64,000 nucleotides of DNA from Numidum massiliense (GTDB lineage: Bacteria > Bacillota > Bacilli > Thermoactinomycetales > Novibacillaceae). The stretch covers positions 2,163,758 to 2,227,757 of the forward strand of contig NZ_CTDZ01000009.1 in assembly GCF_001375555.1 (NCBI RefSeq), read 5' to 3'. Below are positions 62,128 to 64,000 of this stretch, piece by piece. The notes under the pieces are model-generated. The model had not been told where the DNA came from and did no database searches. It worked only from the letters and a program-made list of their open reading frames with translations. Each line of letters opens with the position of its first letter. Positions within the stretch are counted from its first letter, which is position 1. A program made the translations under genes and the position numbers.

Positions 62128-62162
62128 GTTAAGTCCCCGTTTCGCCGCTGCGGGGACTTAAC
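62128..62162. terminator. Bidirectional terminator-like hairpin between brnQ-like gene and activator
   Basis: GTTAAGTCCCCG at 62128-62139 and CGGGGACTTAAC at 62151-62162 form a perfect 12-pair stem. The right arm overlaps the activator's stop codon (62158). Confidence 0.7.
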
Positions 62163-63546
62163 ATTCTATATTGTACTCTTTTAGTTTTTTATACAAGCTG
62201 ACGCGGGAAATGCCGAGTATTTTTGCTGCGGCTGTTTTATTGCCGTACGTCTCCGTTAGCGCCTCTTTAATGCGCTCCTTTTCCAGCATCGCTTTCTCTT
62301 GCGCGAGCCCTTCCCTCTCCTCACTTGCTCCTCTAGTCTTTTCACCGATCGACACTGGAAATATATCGACGAGGTCCTCTACCTGCAAACGACACTTATC
62401 GTTAAAAATAATCATCCGTTCCACGACATTTTTTAGTTCACGAATGTTGCCTGGCCATTCGTAACTTGTAAACAAGTTGAGGGCGCTCGGTTGCAACTCC
62501 GACATTTGCCTGTTGTATTTGATGGAAAATTCGTTCATAAAGTTTTTCACCAAAACGGGAATATCTTCGCTTCGCTCGCGCAACGGCGGGATGTTTAACG
62601 TGACGACATTCAAGCGATAATATAAGTCGTCGCGAAACGACCCATTGTCCACCATCTCACTTAGATTGCTATTCGTCGCCGCTACGACGCGGATGTCCAC
62701 CTTTTTCGAGCGATTGCCGCCAATGCGACAAACTTCTCGTTCTTGCAGTACACGTAACAATTTGGCCTGCATATCTAGGGGCAAAATGCCGATCTCATCC
62801 AAAAACAGCGTGCCGCCGTGGGCCATCTCCACTTTCCCGGGCTTCCCATCGCGGCCGGCACCGGTGAAGGCACCTTTTTCATACCCGAAAAACTCACTTT
62901 CAAACAGCGCTTCCGGAATGGCGCCACAGTTAATGGCCACGAAAGGTTCGTTCTTCCTTAAGCTCGCATCGTGAATCCCTTGCGCAAAAAGCTCCTTGCC
63001 GACGCCACTTTCCCCTTGGATTAATACGGTCGCATCCGTCGTAGCCACTTTATACGCCAGGTCGCGGGCCTTTTGGATCGCAAGGCTATTTCCGCGAATA
63101 TCGGAAAAGGGCCCCCCTTGCGCTCGCAAGCGATACTGCTTTTTTATCTTTTGCAATTGCGACGTCGTTAACGTCAATTTTTCGTTTAGTTTGACGATAT
63201 TCGTAATATCTTGGTCAATCGAGATCGCCCCGATTAAATGGTCCTCGTCGTCAAAAATCGGCGATGAGCTAATCAACACGTGCTTATCGGGTCGCGGTTG
63301 ATGGTACACACTAAACTGCGGTTCCCGCGTTTGGAGGATTTCCAGCAATTTTAGATCCTCATCTTTAAAGAACTGGTTGATTTTCTGTCCTTTAATGTCT
63401 TTTAACGGGATGCCGTACATTTGCTCGGCTATGGAATTCCAGTATTGCACGTCACCTGACGCATTAATAATCGTAATCGCTTCAGAACTCGTTTCAATGA
63501 GAGTCTGTAAATAACAACCTGTCAAGTCCTTAGGAATGTCGTTCAT
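62158..63546 (-). CDS. Sigma-54-dependent activator with PAS domain (RocR/PrdR-like)
   Basis: About 462 aa. It has an N-terminal PAS domain (SEAITIINASGDVQYWNSIAEQMYGIP), a linker helix, and an AAA+ domain with Walker A IQGESGVGKELFAQGIH, the sigma-54 contact loop KGAFTGAGRDG, Walker B GGTLFLDEIGILPLDMQAKLLRVLQE and RDDLYYRLNVVTLNIPPLRER. A C-terminal Fis-type helix-turn-helix closes it (NKTAAAKILGISRVSLYKKL). It should activate the sigma-54 promoter at 58400 in response to proline, hydroxyproline or a related signal. ATG at 63546 with AAAGGTG; the frame is open to 63588. Confidence 0.92.
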   Translation of the reverse strand: MNDIPKDLTGCYLQTLIETSSEAITIINASGDVQYWNSIAEQMYGIPLKDIKGQKINQFFKDEDLKLLEILQTREPQFSVYHQPRPDKHVLISSSPIFDDEDHLIGAISIDQDITNIVKLNEKLTLTTSQLQKIKKQYRLRAQGGPFSDIRGNSLAIQKARDLAYKVATTDATVLIQGESGVGKELFAQGIHDASLRKNEPFVAINCGAIPEALFESEFFGYEKGAFTGAGRDGKPGKVEMAHGGTLFLDEIGILPLDMQAKLLRVLQEREVCRIGGNRSKKVDIRVVAATNSNLSEMVDNGSFRDDLYYRLNVVTLNIPPLRERSEDIPVLVKNFMNEFSIKYNRQMSELQPSALNLFTSYEWPGNIRELKNVVERMIIFNDKCRLQVEDLVDIFPVSIGEKTRGASEEREGLAQEKAMLEKERIKEALTETYGNKTAAAKILGISRVSLYKKLKEYNIEC

Positions 63547-63588
63547 TGTCCACACCTTTACAAGTAACATGCCTGCAATCGGTTCCAT

Positions 63589-63790
63589 CTAAAGGTATAC
63601 GTGATCGGATCCCATCTGATCCGATCCTAATACGTACATTTTACCACAAAAGGTGATTCATTGTTACGACTACAGTCATTTCCGTATGTGTCAAGCTTTA
63701 CTCGACGACCTTACAGGATCAAGGATTTAAAGACCTAAATATGTCATTCCCTAACGTTCACTTGTTGTCCGCCCTTGAGGAGTTAACTCT
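63589..63790. other. Intergenic region at the right end
   Basis: About 200 bases upstream of the activator. CCGCCCTTGAGGAGTTAACTCTTCAAGGACGG near 63769-63800 can form a long imperfect hairpin at the end of the neighbouring partial gene, in the orientation of a minus-strand terminator but without a T run. No gene is seen. Confidence 0.4.
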
Positions 63791-64000
63791 TCAAGGACGG
63801 CGATTAACCACCTTATCCAAATACCCAATAGCACTTGAAGCTGATGCGGCACCTACTTGGATCCTGCCAACTTGAACCCCAATGTGATCCGACTTACCTA
63901 TTCGCCTCGCATGGCGTTTTAGTTTTTGTGTCACTTGGCGGTTGGGCCAGACAGTTAATAATGCCTGTCTCAACGTCCCATTGGTAACGCCTTGTTGTAC
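63791..64000 (-). CDS. Partial hypothetical gene entering from the right edge
   Basis: The minus frame is open from the last base of the window to a stop at 63791 (about 69 codons), encoding a basic stretch (KLKRHARRIGKSDHIG) and then VGRIQVGAASASSAIGYLDK. The start lies outside the window. I do not recognise the family, and an open frame this short may also be chance. Confidence 0.3.
   Translation of the reverse strand, partial: VQQGVTNGTLRQALLTVWPNRQVTQKLKRHARRIGKSDHIGVQVGRIQVGAASASSAIGYLDKVVNRRP

Noticed and set aside
1-64000. CRISPR arrays, rRNA or tRNA genes, prophage structural genes
   Set aside because: No regularly spaced direct repeats with unique spacers, no T-arm/anticodon-like tRNA folds and no rRNA signatures were noticed.

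Overview
The window looks like chromosome of a Gram-positive, endospore-former-type member of the Bacillales with moderate to fairly high GC. The evidence is the set of Bacillus-like genes: DesK/DesR-type two-component pair, SwrC-type RND pump, HelD, type 2 isopentenyl-diphosphate isomerase, YkuE-type phosphoesterase, class Ib nrdIEF, YneR-type HesB protein, and a YwqH/YwqI/LXG toxin cluster. Ribosome binding sites are strong AGGAGG-type, with frequent GTG/TTG starts. I cannot name the genus. No rRNA or tRNA gene was seen.

Layout. 1-8.0 kb: end of a membrane protein gene, a secreted GH85 endo-beta-N-acetylglucosaminidase, a two-component system, a DUF418 membrane protein, a broken moaB and an HD-domain hydrolase. 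8.3-13.5 kb: an accessory island with a type VII (LXG) toxin cassette, its immunity gene, a rearranged duplicate with a decayed second immunity gene, an AT-rich GNAT gene and an IS256 fragment. 13.8-23.2 kb: repeats and a hypothetical gene, an MFS transporter, a frameshifted HAD phosphatase, an RND exporter and HelD. 23.2-28 kb: an ascorbate-type PTS operon with its PRD/EIIA regulator and a phosphofructokinase paralogue. 28.9-36.6 kb: a LacI-controlled block with two ADP-ribosylglycohydrolase-family genes, a chimeric AtuA/solute-binding ORF and ribokinase, carrying five matching palindromic operators. 36.7-43 kb: histidine phosphatase, broken EamA, ECF sigma factor, and class Ib ribonucleotide reductase behind a cobalamin riboswitch. 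43.3-53.5 kb: an NSS transporter, gene remnants, and housekeeping redox and metabolic genes (trxA, trxB, MalY/PatB-type lyase, fni). 53.7-57.2 kb: a TctC/TctA-TctB tripartite tricarboxylate transporter. 58.4-63.6 kb: a sigma-54 proline/hydroxyproline catabolic unit (proline racemase family, proline dehydrogenase, BrnQ-like carrier, convergent sigma-54 activator).

Two cautions. The moaB region contains two exact copies of the Illumina P7 flow-cell adapter, each followed by a poly-A run, inside an artefactual near-duplicate, so this part of the assembly is corrupt. Several other genes carry single-base frameshifts or a premature stop (LXG toxin, HAD phosphatase, EamA, second immunity gene), and the AtuA/solute-binding ORF is chimeric; each needs read-level checking before being called biology. 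The most interesting biological signals are the LXG cassette remodelling, the LacI/ADP-ribosylglycohydrolase/ribokinase regulon, and B12-riboswitch control of a B12-independent ribonucleotide reductase.
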